A DNA stretch of 64,000 bases from positions 36,429 through 100,428 of the forward strand of contig DAOMQA010000009.1 of the NCBI GenBank assembly GCA_035445085.1, in the 5' to 3' direction. Every line of letters begins with the position of its first letter. The stretch's first letter is position 1. A model generated the notes under the pieces. It saw only the letters and a list, made by a program, of their open reading frames with translations, had not been told where the DNA came from and did not search any database. The position numbers were made by a program, and so were the translations under genes. Shown piece after piece: positions 44,624-53,126 of this stretch. The DNA comes from JBDHXE01 sp035445085 (GTDB lineage Bacteria; Bacteroidota; Ignavibacteria; Kapaibacteriales; UBA2268).

Positions 44624-45670
44624 ATGCTAAATCAAAATTTTAATAAAGAATTAAATGAAAGGGAGAAGGAGATTCTACAAAGAATTGTCCATTTATATAT
44701 ATTAAATGGCAACCCTGTTGGATCACGATATTTGTCAAAAATTATTCAAGATGAGATGAAGCTTTCCCCTGCTACTTTACGCAATATTATGTCGGATTTG
44801 GAAGAACTTCATTTCATTACTCATCCTCACACTTCTGCAGGTAGAGTACCTACCGATAGAGGTTACAGATTTTATGTCGATAATTTAGTGAATTACGAAA
44901 AATTAAACAAAATAGAATTAGAAACAATTAGAAAGAATTTACTCAATATACCGCAAGAATTTGCTTACCAAAATGCTTCAAAATTATTAGGGGCTTTGTC
45001 GCAGTATTTAAGTATTATTGAGTTGCCGTCATTTAAGGATTATAGAGTATTAAAGGTAGAATTAGTAAATTTAAGCTCTAATAAAGTATTAGTAGTCTTA
45101 GATTTAGAGTCAGACTTCCTAAAAACAGTAACTTTAGAAATTAGCTTTGAAATTAGCAATAAAGAATTGTCGCTAATAACGAGTATTATTAATGAAAAAA
45201 TTGTTGGGAAGCCTATCTCTTATATTAGAAATAATTTTAGTGCAATTTTTAGTGATAGCGAACTAAAGGACACACCTATAATAAGGCTATTTACAGATTC
45301 GGTAGACAAGATTTTTGATGAGCCACAAAACAATCAGCGGCTTATGGTTACAGGAGCAAGAAATTTGCTAAATCATCCAGAATTTGAAGATATGAATAGA
45401 ATTAGAACTATTATAGAATTAGTGGAAAGTGAAGAAATAATAATACATGTTTTAGACAAGCTTGACGATAAAAAAAGCGGTGAAGATATGAATATTCTAA
45501 TTGGCTCTGAACTTAATTACGATATGCTCGATGATTATTCTTTTATCCGCTCTTCGTTCAAGATAGGCTCAGCAAGCGGTTCCATTGGTATTATTGGACC
45601 CAAAAGGATGAATTATGCTAAAATGATTTCGTTAGTGAAGATTTTTTCGGAAGTATTAAGTGTGAAGTAA
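44624..45670 (+). CDS. hrcA: heat-inducible transcription repressor HrcA
   Basis: Repressor of class I heat-shock genes (groE, dnaK). N-terminal winged helix (about 5-80): NEREKEILQRIVHLYILNG, PVGSRYLSK, LSPATLRNIMSDLEELHFI, THPHTSAGRVPTDRGYRFYV. The rest is the HrcA GAF-like and dimerisation region ending GSASGSIGIIGPKRMNYAKM. 348 residues is normal. grpE, dnaK and dnaJ are not adjacent. hrcA is uncommon in classical Bacteroidia, which helps place the organism. Confidence 0.94.
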   Translation: MLNQNFNKELNEREKEILQRIVHLYILNGNPVGSRYLSKIIQDEMKLSPATLRNIMSDLEELHFITHPHTSAGRVPTDRGYRFYVDNLVNYEKLNKIELETIRKNLLNIPQEFAYQNASKLLGALSQYLSIIELPSFKDYRVLKVELVNLSSNKVLVVLDLESDFLKTVTLEISFEISNKELSLITSIINEKIVGKPISYIRNNFSAIFSDSELKDTPIIRLFTDSVDKIFDEPQNNQRLMVTGARNLLNHPEFEDMNRIRTIIELVESEEIIIHVLDKLDDKKSGEDMNILIGSELNYDMLDDYSFIRSSFKIGSASGSIGIIGPKRMNYAKMISLVKIFSEVLSVK

Positions 45671-45833
45671 AAGAAAATGGAACTAAATAAAATATATAAT
45701 GAGAATTGCTTAATAACAATGACAAATATGCCTGATAATTATATATACTTTGTTATTATATCCCGACCTTACGACGAAATTAGAAATTACAATAGCTATT
45801 AATTTGAATTTGAGGCGTTTGCAATTGAACTGT

Positions 45834-45880
45834 TTAAAACTAATAAATCCCAACAATGTGTTGGGATTTATTAGTTTTAA
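45834..45880. terminator. long perfect hairpin between hrcA and tRNA-Leu
   Basis: Two exact 22-base arms (45834-45855 and 45859-45880) around the loop ATG. It lies between the convergent hrcA and tRNA-Leu and has T-rich arms ending TTTT on either strand, so it is probably a bidirectional terminator, placed only 6 bases from the tRNA 3' end. Confidence 0.7.
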
Positions 45881-45886
45881 GATATG

Positions 45887-45972
45887 TACAGAAGGCGGGA
45901 GTCGAACCCGCACGGGTGTTAAAGCCCACTGGATTTTGAGTCCAGCGCGTCTGCCAATTCCGCCACTTCTGC
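45887..45972 (-). tRNA. tRNA-Leu (anticodon CAA)
   Basis: 86-base class II tRNA on the - strand. Acceptor GCAGAAG/CTTCTGT (first pair G-U), D arm, anticodon stem CTGGA/TCCAG with loop CTCAAAA giving anticodon CAA, a variable arm, and T arm GCGGG-TTCGACT-CCCGC. CCA is not encoded. It reads UUG codons. Open frames over this region on both strands are shadows of the tRNA and hairpin. Confidence 0.95.
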
Positions 45973-46071
45973 ATATTGGACTTAAGCGAATTGCAAAAGT
46001 AGCATAATTGAGTTTAATTGCCAAAAAAAAAGTGTTTTGTAATTAAAATATGTCAAGTTCATTATTTTCGA

Positions 46072-46079
46072 TATTTTTG
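46072..46079 (+). promoter_or_regulatory. putative -7 box upstream of the barrel-like protein
   Basis: TATTTTTG matches TAnnTTTG, 32 bases before the ATG at 46112. No -33 match. Confidence 0.25.
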
Positions 46080-46111
46080 TAGTTATGTTGAATTTGTGAT
46101 ATTGAATTTCT

Positions 46112-46681
46112 ATGGATAGGAACAAAGTATATTCGTTAATAGTTGTATTTATTTTCTTTATTGCCACTTTATCAAGCTATTCTATTGATTTTAAAAACAA
46201 ACAAAAAGCATTTTTTGGTGATGTCGGTATAGGGTCGCCGGGCTTAAGTATTGGAGCAGGATATAGATACTGGTTCTTAGGGTTAAACGTGTCGCTTGGT
46301 GGCTTCTTGAATAGCATACCCGGTTATAACCATAGTATTCCTAATGGTATAAAAATTAATAGAAATGAACCATTACCTAATGGTTTTCGGGAAGATAAAT
46401 ATACTTCGACCCTAATGTGCATTGATGTAAATGGCTATTATGAGCAGTTTTTACCCGTGATACTTACTGCATCAATAGGCTATTATTCTCAAACGGATAC
46501 CGTAACAGCTTTCCAGCTAAGTACTGGAAATAGATACCTATACAAGGCTGAAACTAACTCAGGGCTAAGCTTTGGGATAGGAGCAGAATACCAAATTAAT
46601 GATATTATATCTGCTGGCGCTATGTTTCATACACGTCGAGGTATACTAATAAGAATGACATACTATCTATATGATGAATAG
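46112..46681 (+). CDS. hypothetical exported protein, probable outer-membrane beta-barrel
   Basis: 189 residues with a signal peptide about 1-24 (YSLIVVFIFFIATLSSYS). The mature part has alternating hydrophobic strands rich in Gly and aromatic residues (AFFGDVGIGSPGLSIGAGYR, LGLNVSLGGFL, ILTASIGYYSQTD, GLSFGIGAEYQINDIISAGA) and ends with RMTYYLYDE, as in small porin-like barrels of Bacteroidota. No family recognised. It precedes the T9SS subtilase by 60 bases on the same strand. Confidence 0.6.
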   Translation: MDRNKVYSLIVVFIFFIATLSSYSIDFKNKQKAFFGDVGIGSPGLSIGAGYRYWFLGLNVSLGGFLNSIPGYNHSIPNGIKINRNEPLPNGFREDKYTSTLMCIDVNGYYEQFLPVILTASIGYYSQTDTVTAFQLSTGNRYLYKAETNSGLSFGIGAEYQINDIISAGAMFHTRRGILIRMTYYLYDE

Positions 46682-46741
46682 CAAATATAAAAAGTAAATC
46701 GTATTTATAAATAAAAATAAAATATTAGAAGAAAGTAAGAT

Positions 46742-49576
46742 ATGAAAAGAATAATAATATACCTTGTGGCTTTCGCCCTTACAGCAACAACATTATATGC
46801 TCAAAATTATATAAACAATAGAGTAATAATTAAATTAAAAGACTCTAAACAAATGGCTGATTTCCAAGGTGAGCTGAAGAGTTTTATAAGTAATTATAAT
46901 ATCAGAACATTCCTTTCATCCAACTCAATTAATGCTTTGCATAAAAAGTTAAAATTAAAAGAAACATTACTTTCAAATAATTATTTAAAGAACTATCACT
47001 TAGAAAAAATATATATAATAGAATATAAGGATAAAATTGACCCTACACTATTATCAACCAAATTAAGCTCAAATAAATATCTAAGCTATGCAGAGCCACA
47101 GTACTTAAGGCAATTATTCTCAAATCTACCAAACGATTCTTTATTAGCTTCGCAATATGCACTTTTTAACTGCGAAGTATTAGCTGCCCTTGATTTATTA
47201 AAAGATGTTCAAGATTCCGTTACTATAGGTGTGGTGGACACGGGTTTAGACTATAAACATGAGGACTTGCAAAATATAATGTGGATAAATAGCGGCGAAG
47301 ACGGGCAAGACGAAAATGGTAACGATAAGCGTACTAATGGTATTGATGACGATGCTAATGGTTATATAGATGATTGGCATGGGTGGGATTTTGGTAGTAG
47401 TGATTCTACAGGGCAAGATAATGACCCGTATCTGGGTGGTAGTCATGGAACTCATGTGGCAGGGATAATAGCTGCTAACACTAATAACAAAATTGGAGTA
47501 GCTGGAATTAATCCATTTGCAAAAATATTAGCAGTAAAGATTGGTTTCGATAACCCTTGGGTTAGAAGTTTAGTTAATTCCTATGAAGGCTTGTTATATG
47601 CAGCAATGATGGGAGCTGATATTATTAATTGTAGCTGGGGTGGCGGTGGTTATTCTCAAGCAGAAGATGAAATTGTCCAACAAGCGGTTGCTTTCGGAAC
47701 TTTAATTGTGGCAGCAGCAGGCAACAACAATGAAAATACTACTTTTTATCCTTCTTCTTATAAAAATGTAATTTCGGTTGCCTCTACTGATGAAAACGAT
47801 ATACGCTCGTCATTTAGTAATTATCATTATTCTGTAGACGTGGCAGCACCAGGAACGGCTGTTATGTCTACTATACCAGATAATGCATATCAGACAATGA
47901 GCGGTACTTCGATGGCTTCGCCCGTTGCGGCGGCAATTGCCGGCTTAATTAAGATTAAATACCCTCATTTTTCAAACTTGATGATTGGAGAACACTTAAA
48001 GGCGAGTGCGAATAATATAGATACACTAAACACGGATTATATTGGATTAATTGGAAGAGGTAGAGTTAATGCCTATAAAGCCATCACTGACACTAATCTA
48101 TATTCCTTAAATATAAGTAAAATTGATATTATTAAGGTTAGTAAAAACAATATCTTATTGGCAGGAGATACTGTTCGTATTAAATTCTCACTCTTAAATG
48201 CACTTAAGCCCCTGACAAATGTGAATCTTAAGGCTCATTCTAAAGTTATTAGCGAAGAGGATATTATTATAAAAGATATGAATTTAGGGAATTTTGCCAC
48301 AATGGAGAGTAAAAGCCCAGAAGAATTTATAGAAATAATAGTACCGGAAGTTGTTGGTTTAGATATTAGCGTGCCTATAATATTTGAAATAAGTTCAAAT
48401 GAAGGCTATAAAATACAAACAAGCGCAAGCATATTAGTAAATCCATCTTATAGAACTATTGACAAAAACAATATTAGCTTAACAGTAGGTAGCATAGGTA
48501 ATATCAGTTATAATGATTATCCAATAAACTCCAAAGGTGATGGCTTTACTTGGAAAGGCTCAAGCAATTGCTTGTTTGAAGGTTCTTTAATGGTAGCCGT
48601 CGATACGTTTCGAATATCGGATGTAGCACGAGGAGCAAATCCGTCCAAACGAAATAATGACCTTCAAATTTCCTTACCAATTAAAGAGTATTTCCCAGGT
48701 CGGAAAGCTGCTATTGATACATATGCTGAATATGAAGATATCGGCGATTCGCTTTCTGCGGGTGTCAAAGTAAATAATTATTTCTACGAATATACTCAAG
48801 AAGACATGGAAGATTGTGTTGTTGCTGTTTATGATATTATTAATAAAACAACTGAAAAATTTGACTCTTTATTTGTAGGTAATTATTACGATTGGGACAT
48901 AGGGGTTAGTGGAGCTAATAATTTTGCTTATTGGGATTATGACAATAATATAGGTATTAGCTATAACGCAAAAGAAGACTCTTTGCCCTATATTGGGATG
49001 ATGTTGATTTCTAAGCAAAAGGTAAACTATTTTGCCATTGATAATGATGGAACAAGTGACGACAACCCCGGTGTATACGATAATTTTAGCGATGAAAAAA
49101 AATGGAAGATGCTAACAAATGGTATTGGAAGAGATAGTACTGGCATTAAAGATATATCTGCAGTAATATCAGCAGGACCTATTCAATTAGAGAGCAAAGA
49201 TACTACTCGTGTTATATTTGTATTATTTGTAGCTAATTCGGTAGACAACCTGATAGCTAAAAGTAAGAATATACGCTTATTTATGGATCTACCATCTAAT
49301 TTAAATGATAATGTAAATCCATTTCAATATAATAAATTAATCAAGAAAGTATACCCTAATCCTGTAAATTCAGATAATATAAACATAGAATTATTTGATA
49401 AAAATACATCTAATATTAATATTAAATTATATGATATGAAAGGTAACATTATCATTAATGATGATAATAACGCTAAGCTAAAAATTAATGTGGCCAACTT
49501 AGTATCTGGTTCATACTTATTAGAAGTGCAGGTGGGGCAAGAAAAAGAAATTAAAAAAGTTATAATAAATAGATAG
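46742..49576 (+). CDS. subtilisin-like serine protease with type IX secretion sorting domain
   Basis: 944-residue exported protease. Signal peptide about 1-20 (IIIYLVAFALTATTLYAQ), inhibitor I9-like propeptide (about 25-125), S8 catalytic domain (about 150-450) with Asp in IGVVDTGLDYKHEDL, His in SHGTHVAGIIAAN and Ser in MSGTSMASPVAAAIAGLIK. A Ca-binding-like insertion DENGNDKRTNGIDDDANGYI lies between Asp and His. Beta-rich middle domains follow, then a C-terminal type A sorting domain (about 870-944): VYPNPVNSDNINIEL, IKLYDMKGNIII, VSGSYLLEVQVG, KKVIINR. It is therefore exported through the T9SS and attached or released at the cell surface. Confidence 0.93.
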   Translation: MKRIIIYLVAFALTATTLYAQNYINNRVIIKLKDSKQMADFQGELKSFISNYNIRTFLSSNSINALHKKLKLKETLLSNNYLKNYHLEKIYIIEYKDKIDPTLLSTKLSSNKYLSYAEPQYLRQLFSNLPNDSLLASQYALFNCEVLAALDLLKDVQDSVTIGVVDTGLDYKHEDLQNIMWINSGEDGQDENGNDKRTNGIDDDANGYIDDWHGWDFGSSDSTGQDNDPYLGGSHGTHVAGIIAANTNNKIGVAGINPFAKILAVKIGFDNPWVRSLVNSYEGLLYAAMMGADIINCSWGGGGYSQAEDEIVQQAVAFGTLIVAAAGNNNENTTFYPSSYKNVISVASTDENDIRSSFSNYHYSVDVAAPGTAVMSTIPDNAYQTMSGTSMASPVAAAIAGLIKIKYPHFSNLMIGEHLKASANNIDTLNTDYIGLIGRGRVNAYKAITDTNLYSLNISKIDIIKVSKNNILLAGDTVRIKFSLLNALKPLTNVNLKAHSKVISEEDIIIKDMNLGNFATMESKSPEEFIEIIVPEVVGLDISVPIIFEISSNEGYKIQTSASILVNPSYRTIDKNNISLTVGSIGNISYNDYPINSKGDGFTWKGSSNCLFEGSLMVAVDTFRISDVARGANPSKRNNDLQISLPIKEYFPGRKAAIDTYAEYEDIGDSLSAGVKVNNYFYEYTQEDMEDCVVAVYDIINKTTEKFDSLFVGNYYDWDIGVSGANNFAYWDYDNNIGISYNAKEDSLPYIGMMLISKQKVNYFAIDNDGTSDDNPGVYDNFSDEKKWKMLTNGIGRDSTGIKDISAVISAGPIQLESKDTTRVIFVLFVANSVDNLIAKSKNIRLFMDLPSNLNDNVNPFQYNKLIKKVYPNPVNSDNINIELFDKNTSNINIKLYDMKGNIIINDDNNAKLKINVANLVSGSYLLEVQVGQEKEIKKVIINR

Positions 49577-49706
49577 TAACTAATATCGGTGAAAAATTAG
49601 CAAAAATTAATTTATCTGTTTAAAATGTTGCAATTTAATTATTGTTAAATAGTTAATATAGTATTAACTGACTGTTATTAAATTTTTATTTATTTTGGAG
49701 TATAAA

Positions 49707-50786
49707 ATGTCAATAGCTCATAATTTTTTTGCTGGACCAGCGGTATTACCTCAAGTAGTAGTAAAAGAAACTACAGAAGCATGCCAGAATTTTGCTGGTA
49801 CTGGTATTGGTTTAATGGAAATAAGTCATCGTTCTAAGGAATTTGATGCAGTTATCAAAGGAGCCCAAAGCGATTTGTTGAAAATTATGGGATTAAATGA
49901 TGATTATGACGTTCTGTTTTTAGGTGGTGGCGCTTCATTACAATTTTATATGGTGCCATTTAACTTTTTACATACAAAAGCTGATTATATAAATACTGGA
50001 GTATGGGCAAAGAAAGCAATAAAAGAAGCAAAATTAGTTGGTAACGTAAATGTTGCGGCAAGTTCAGATGCTACTAATTTTAATTATATACCTAAAGAAT
50101 ACTCATTGTCATCGGATGCTGATTATGTTCATATAACTACTAATAATACAATTTATGGCACTGAATGGAAAACAGACCCAAACACTGGTAATGTGCCATT
50201 GATTGCTGATATGAGTTCGGATTTCCTTGGCATCAAAAGAGATTTTTCTAAGTATAGTTTAATTTATGCTGGTGCTCAAAAGAATATAGGACCATCCGGC
50301 GTTGTAGTCGTTGTTGTTAAGAAATCATTCTTGGAAGAAAAAGCTAAAACTGGTCTACCAACTATGTTAGCTTATAAGACTCATGCCGATAACGAATCAT
50401 TATTCAATACACCACCAGTACTTCCTATTTATGCTGTTTCGCGTGTGATGAAATGGATAGAGGCAATGGGAGGAGTAGAAGCAGTACAAGAGAAAAATGA
50501 AATTAAGGCTGGATTAATCTATGGTGTAATTGATGCCTATAATGATTTCTATAAAGGTGCTGTTTTAGACAAGACTGATCGCTCTTTAATGAATATTACT
50601 TGGAATTTGCCAACAGCAGAGTTGGAAGATAAGTTTATTGCCGAAGCTAAGCAATTGAAAATGTTAGGGCTAAAAGGACATCGTTCTGTTGGAGGTGTTC
50701 GTGCTTCTGTATATAATGCTTGCCCAATGGAATCGGCTCAAGCATTATCTAAATTTATGGAAGAGTTTTATAAAAATAATAAGTAA
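49707..50786 (+). CDS. serC: phosphoserine aminotransferase
   Basis: PLP enzyme of serine (and possibly PLP) biosynthesis converting 3-phosphohydroxypyruvate to phosphoserine. 359 residues: NFFAGPAVLPQVVVKE at the start, FLGGGASLQFYMVPFNFL, STNNTIYGTEW-type TTNNTIYGTEWKTDP, PLP Lys in YAGAQKNIGPSGVVVV and C-terminal GLKGHRSVGGVRASVYNA. ATG 49707 is used; TTG 49695 is part of the upstream GGAG region. Followed by a strong terminator. Confidence 0.95.
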   Translation: MSIAHNFFAGPAVLPQVVVKETTEACQNFAGTGIGLMEISHRSKEFDAVIKGAQSDLLKIMGLNDDYDVLFLGGGASLQFYMVPFNFLHTKADYINTGVWAKKAIKEAKLVGNVNVAASSDATNFNYIPKEYSLSSDADYVHITTNNTIYGTEWKTDPNTGNVPLIADMSSDFLGIKRDFSKYSLIYAGAQKNIGPSGVVVVVVKKSFLEEKAKTGLPTMLAYKTHADNESLFNTPPVLPIYAVSRVMKWIEAMGGVEAVQEKNEIKAGLIYGVIDAYNDFYKGAVLDKTDRSLMNITWNLPTAELEDKFIAEAKQLKMLGLKGHRSVGGVRASVYNACPMESAQALSKFMEEFYKNNK

Positions 50787-50810
50787 TCTCTTATATTTAT
50801 TGCCAAAGTA

Positions 50811-50848
50811 GAGCTTAGCTATTCATAATAGTTAAGCTCGTTTTTTTT
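50811..50848 (+). terminator. intrinsic terminator after serC
   Basis: GAGCTTAGCTATT / AATAGTTAAGCTC stem (one G-T pair), three-base loop, then eight T. It lies between convergent serC and queC. Confidence 0.85.
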
Positions 50849-50863
50849 ACAAGACTTTTATAT

Positions 50864-51547
50864 CTAAAGGGTTTTAACCATGATACTTATAATAGGGTCA
50901 CTAAGGTTCATTTGCTTAAAGCCACGCAACCTTAAGGCACAAGAATCGCATTCTCCGCAGGCTTCGTTGTTATCCTTATAGCAGCTCCAAGTATAATCAA
51001 ATGGAACGCCAAGTTCTATACCAATTCTAACGATATCCTCTTTAGTTTTGTTCATTATAGGGGTAACTATATCAATCTGCGTTTCTGGTTTGGTCCCCAA
51101 CTTAATCATATGATTAAAAGCATCAAAAAATGATTGTCTACAGTCTGGGTAACCTGACGAATCTTGTTCCATTGCTCCTATATAAATATACCTTGCTTTG
51201 ATTACTTCTGCCCAGCTAACTCCAATTGCCAAAATATTAGCGTTGCGAAAAGGAACATAAGTAGGGGGTATTTCTTGATTATCTAACTTGGCTTTGGGCA
51301 CTTCTATATTCATATCTGTTAGAGAAGAGCCGCCTATCTTTGACAGATGGCTTACATCCACAACTAAAGTATGCTTTACTCCAAAATGCTTGCATAAATT
51401 TTCAAAGCATTCTAATTCTTTTTGTTGTGTCCTTTGTCCATAGTTTAAGTGCAATGCTGCAATTTCATATGAATCTCTTTGAGCAAGAGCAGCGCATACG
51501 GCAGAATCCATACCTCCGCTAAGCAAGACTACTGCTAATTCTTTCAT
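50864..51547 (-). CDS. queC: 7-cyano-7-deazaguanine synthase
   Basis: ATP-dependent conversion of 7-carboxy-7-deazaguanine to preQ0 in queuosine synthesis. PP-loop VVLLSGGMDSAVCAALAQR at 6-24; YVPFRNANILAIGVSWAEV; Zn-binding Cys in TWSCYKDNNEACGECDSC. 227 residues is normal. It is the last gene of a LON-domain, folP, queC run; its ATG follows the folP stop without a gap. Confidence 0.95.
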   Translation of the reverse strand: MKELAVVLLSGGMDSAVCAALAQRDSYEIAALHLNYGQRTQQKELECFENLCKHFGVKHTLVVDVSHLSKIGGSSLTDMNIEVPKAKLDNQEIPPTYVPFRNANILAIGVSWAEVIKARYIYIGAMEQDSSGYPDCRQSFFDAFNHMIKLGTKPETQIDIVTPIMNKTKEDIVRIGIELGVPFDYTWSCYKDNNEACGECDSCALRLRGFKQMNLSDPIISIMVKTL

Positions 51548-52345
51548 TTATAATAACTCCAAAAATATACGTTTCAATAATTTATACTCTTTCAAATTAT
51601 GTACTCTGATTATGTCTATATTTTCTTTTAATAATAGCGTATGTATTAATAGCGTTGCCAAATCTCTGTCTTTAGCTTTTTCGATATTAGTCATTTCACC
51701 TATGAATCTTTTTCTTGAAATCCCTAAGACCAAAGGAACATTTAATTTGTAGAAAAATGATATATTCTTTAGTAATTCAATATTATGTTGATAATTTTTT
51801 CCAAACCCAATACCGAAATCTGCATAAATAGATTTAATACCTAAATCCTTTGCTAATTTAATTTGGCTCTGCAAAAAATTAAACACCTCTAATTGAATAT
51901 TATCATATTGAGGGTTAATTTGCATATCTTTTGCTGTTCCCTTCCGATGCATTAATATATATGCTACATTATGGGCAGCTGCTAATTGCCCCATTCTTAT
52001 ATCCGATTTTAAACCAGATATATCATTAATTATATTGGCACCAGCCTCGATAGCTAATTTAGCTACTTCATACTTGACAGTGTCAATAGAAATCTGAATC
52101 TTTTGATTATAGCGCCTAATCTCTTCTATGATAGGTATTGTTCTTTTAATTTCCTCGTCTAAACTTATGGTATCTGCTCCCTGTCTAGAGCTTTCCCCAC
52201 CAATATCTATAATATCAGCTTCTCCGCTATCTATTACTTGTTTTATATAATTTACGGCTGTTTCAAAACAATAATAATCTCCACCATCAGAGAAAGAATC
52301 ACTCGTAGCATTAACGATAGCCATTATTTTAGGAAATTTATTCAT
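51548..52345 (-). CDS. folP: dihydropteroate synthase
   Basis: Condenses p-aminobenzoate with 6-hydroxymethyl-dihydropterin pyrophosphate in folate synthesis; target of sulfonamides. TIM barrel of 265 residues: IMAIVNATSDSFSDGGDYY, DIIDIGGESSRQGADTIS, ISIDTVKYEVAKLAIEAG, IINDISGLKSD, YADFGIGFGKNY and IRVHNLKEYKLL. The usual NVTPDSF is NATSDSF here, a mild deviation in the pyrophosphate-binding loop. Confidence 0.94.
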   Translation of the reverse strand: MNKFPKIMAIVNATSDSFSDGGDYYCFETAVNYIKQVIDSGEADIIDIGGESSRQGADTISLDEEIKRTIPIIEEIRRYNQKIQISIDTVKYEVAKLAIEAGANIINDISGLKSDIRMGQLAAAHNVAYILMHRKGTAKDMQINPQYDNIQLEVFNFLQSQIKLAKDLGIKSIYADFGIGFGKNYQHNIELLKNISFFYKLNVPLVLGISRKRFIGEMTNIEKAKDRDLATLLIHTLLLKENIDIIRVHNLKEYKLLKRIFLELL

Positions 52346-52350
52346 CAGAC

Positions 52351-52977
52351 TTATAAATTGGGTTTTATGTAGCCGTCATTTCTGATAATTTGATTTATTG
52401 TTTCCGTTTGCATTATCATAGGGGTCAATCGCTTTAAATGTTTGATTAGGTAGTCTAATCTAAAATCTTCGCTACGTATTTCTATTAGGGCTTGCTTTTG
52501 CTCTGCTCCTAAGCCAGATTTCTGAGCAATTAAAAAAGATGGGTATTTTGTAGATAATTCATCGGGTTCAATTCTATCAATATTTATTGACTTAATTTTA
52601 GAAACTACATCATTAAAAATTTCGGTACATTCGTATAATTTACTTACACTATAAGTATCTATGTCGTCATCAAAGAAATCTACATCAGCAGTATAATAAG
52701 GATTAGAGCCATCTTGCATACTTATAATTTTAAACCTTTGCTCGCCAACTACTAAAATATCCATTTTGCCATCAGGATAGCTTTTAAATATATCCGAAAC
52801 TTTAGCGGAGCAACCAATATTACTCATGCCCAAACTAGTGAGGAAATTTATACCAAAGGCTTTGTTTTGTTCATAACACTCTTTAATAAGAGCCTTATAC
52901 CTATCTTCATAAATGTGAAGCGGATATACTGACTCTGGAAACAATACTATATTTAATGGAAATAACCCTAATATCAT
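52351..52977 (-). CDS. LON N-terminal-domain (PUA-like) protein
   Basis: 208 residues of stand-alone Lon substrate-binding domain: LGLFPLNIVLFPESVYPLHI and EDRYKALIKECYEQNKAFGI are its start, then GCSAKVSDIFKSYPDGKMDI and helical C-terminus (QKQALIEIRSEDFRLDYL). No protease domain. Function of these stand-alone proteins is not defined. It heads the operon with folP and queC. Confidence 0.85.
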   Translation of the reverse strand: MILGLFPLNIVLFPESVYPLHIYEDRYKALIKECYEQNKAFGINFLTSLGMSNIGCSAKVSDIFKSYPDGKMDILVVGEQRFKIISMQDGSNPYYTADVDFFDDDIDTYSVSKLYECTEIFNDVVSKIKSINIDRIEPDELSTKYPSFLIAQKSGLGAEQKQALIEIRSEDFRLDYLIKHLKRLTPMIMQTETINQIIRNDGYIKPNL

Positions 52978-53126
52978 ATATCTTCTATTTTTATAACGAT
53001 GGATTGACGTATTTTTTATTCATAAATTTGATATGCGTAACTATTTAAAAGTATTCATATTTTGCTTAGGAGTGGTATTTTTAGTATTTTAAAGTAATTT
53101 TTTAAATGTAATTTTAATATTTTACT

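Noticed and set aside
44624..45670. CIRCE operator near hrcA
   Set aside because: No TTAGCACTC-N9-GAGTGCTAA-like repeat was found upstream; autoregulation cannot be claimed.
45710..46024. Open frames of about 85-104 codons on both strands
   Set aside because: They are shadows of tRNA-Leu and its terminator hairpin; a translated peptide such as SRTRTGVKAHW is a typical tRNA artefact.
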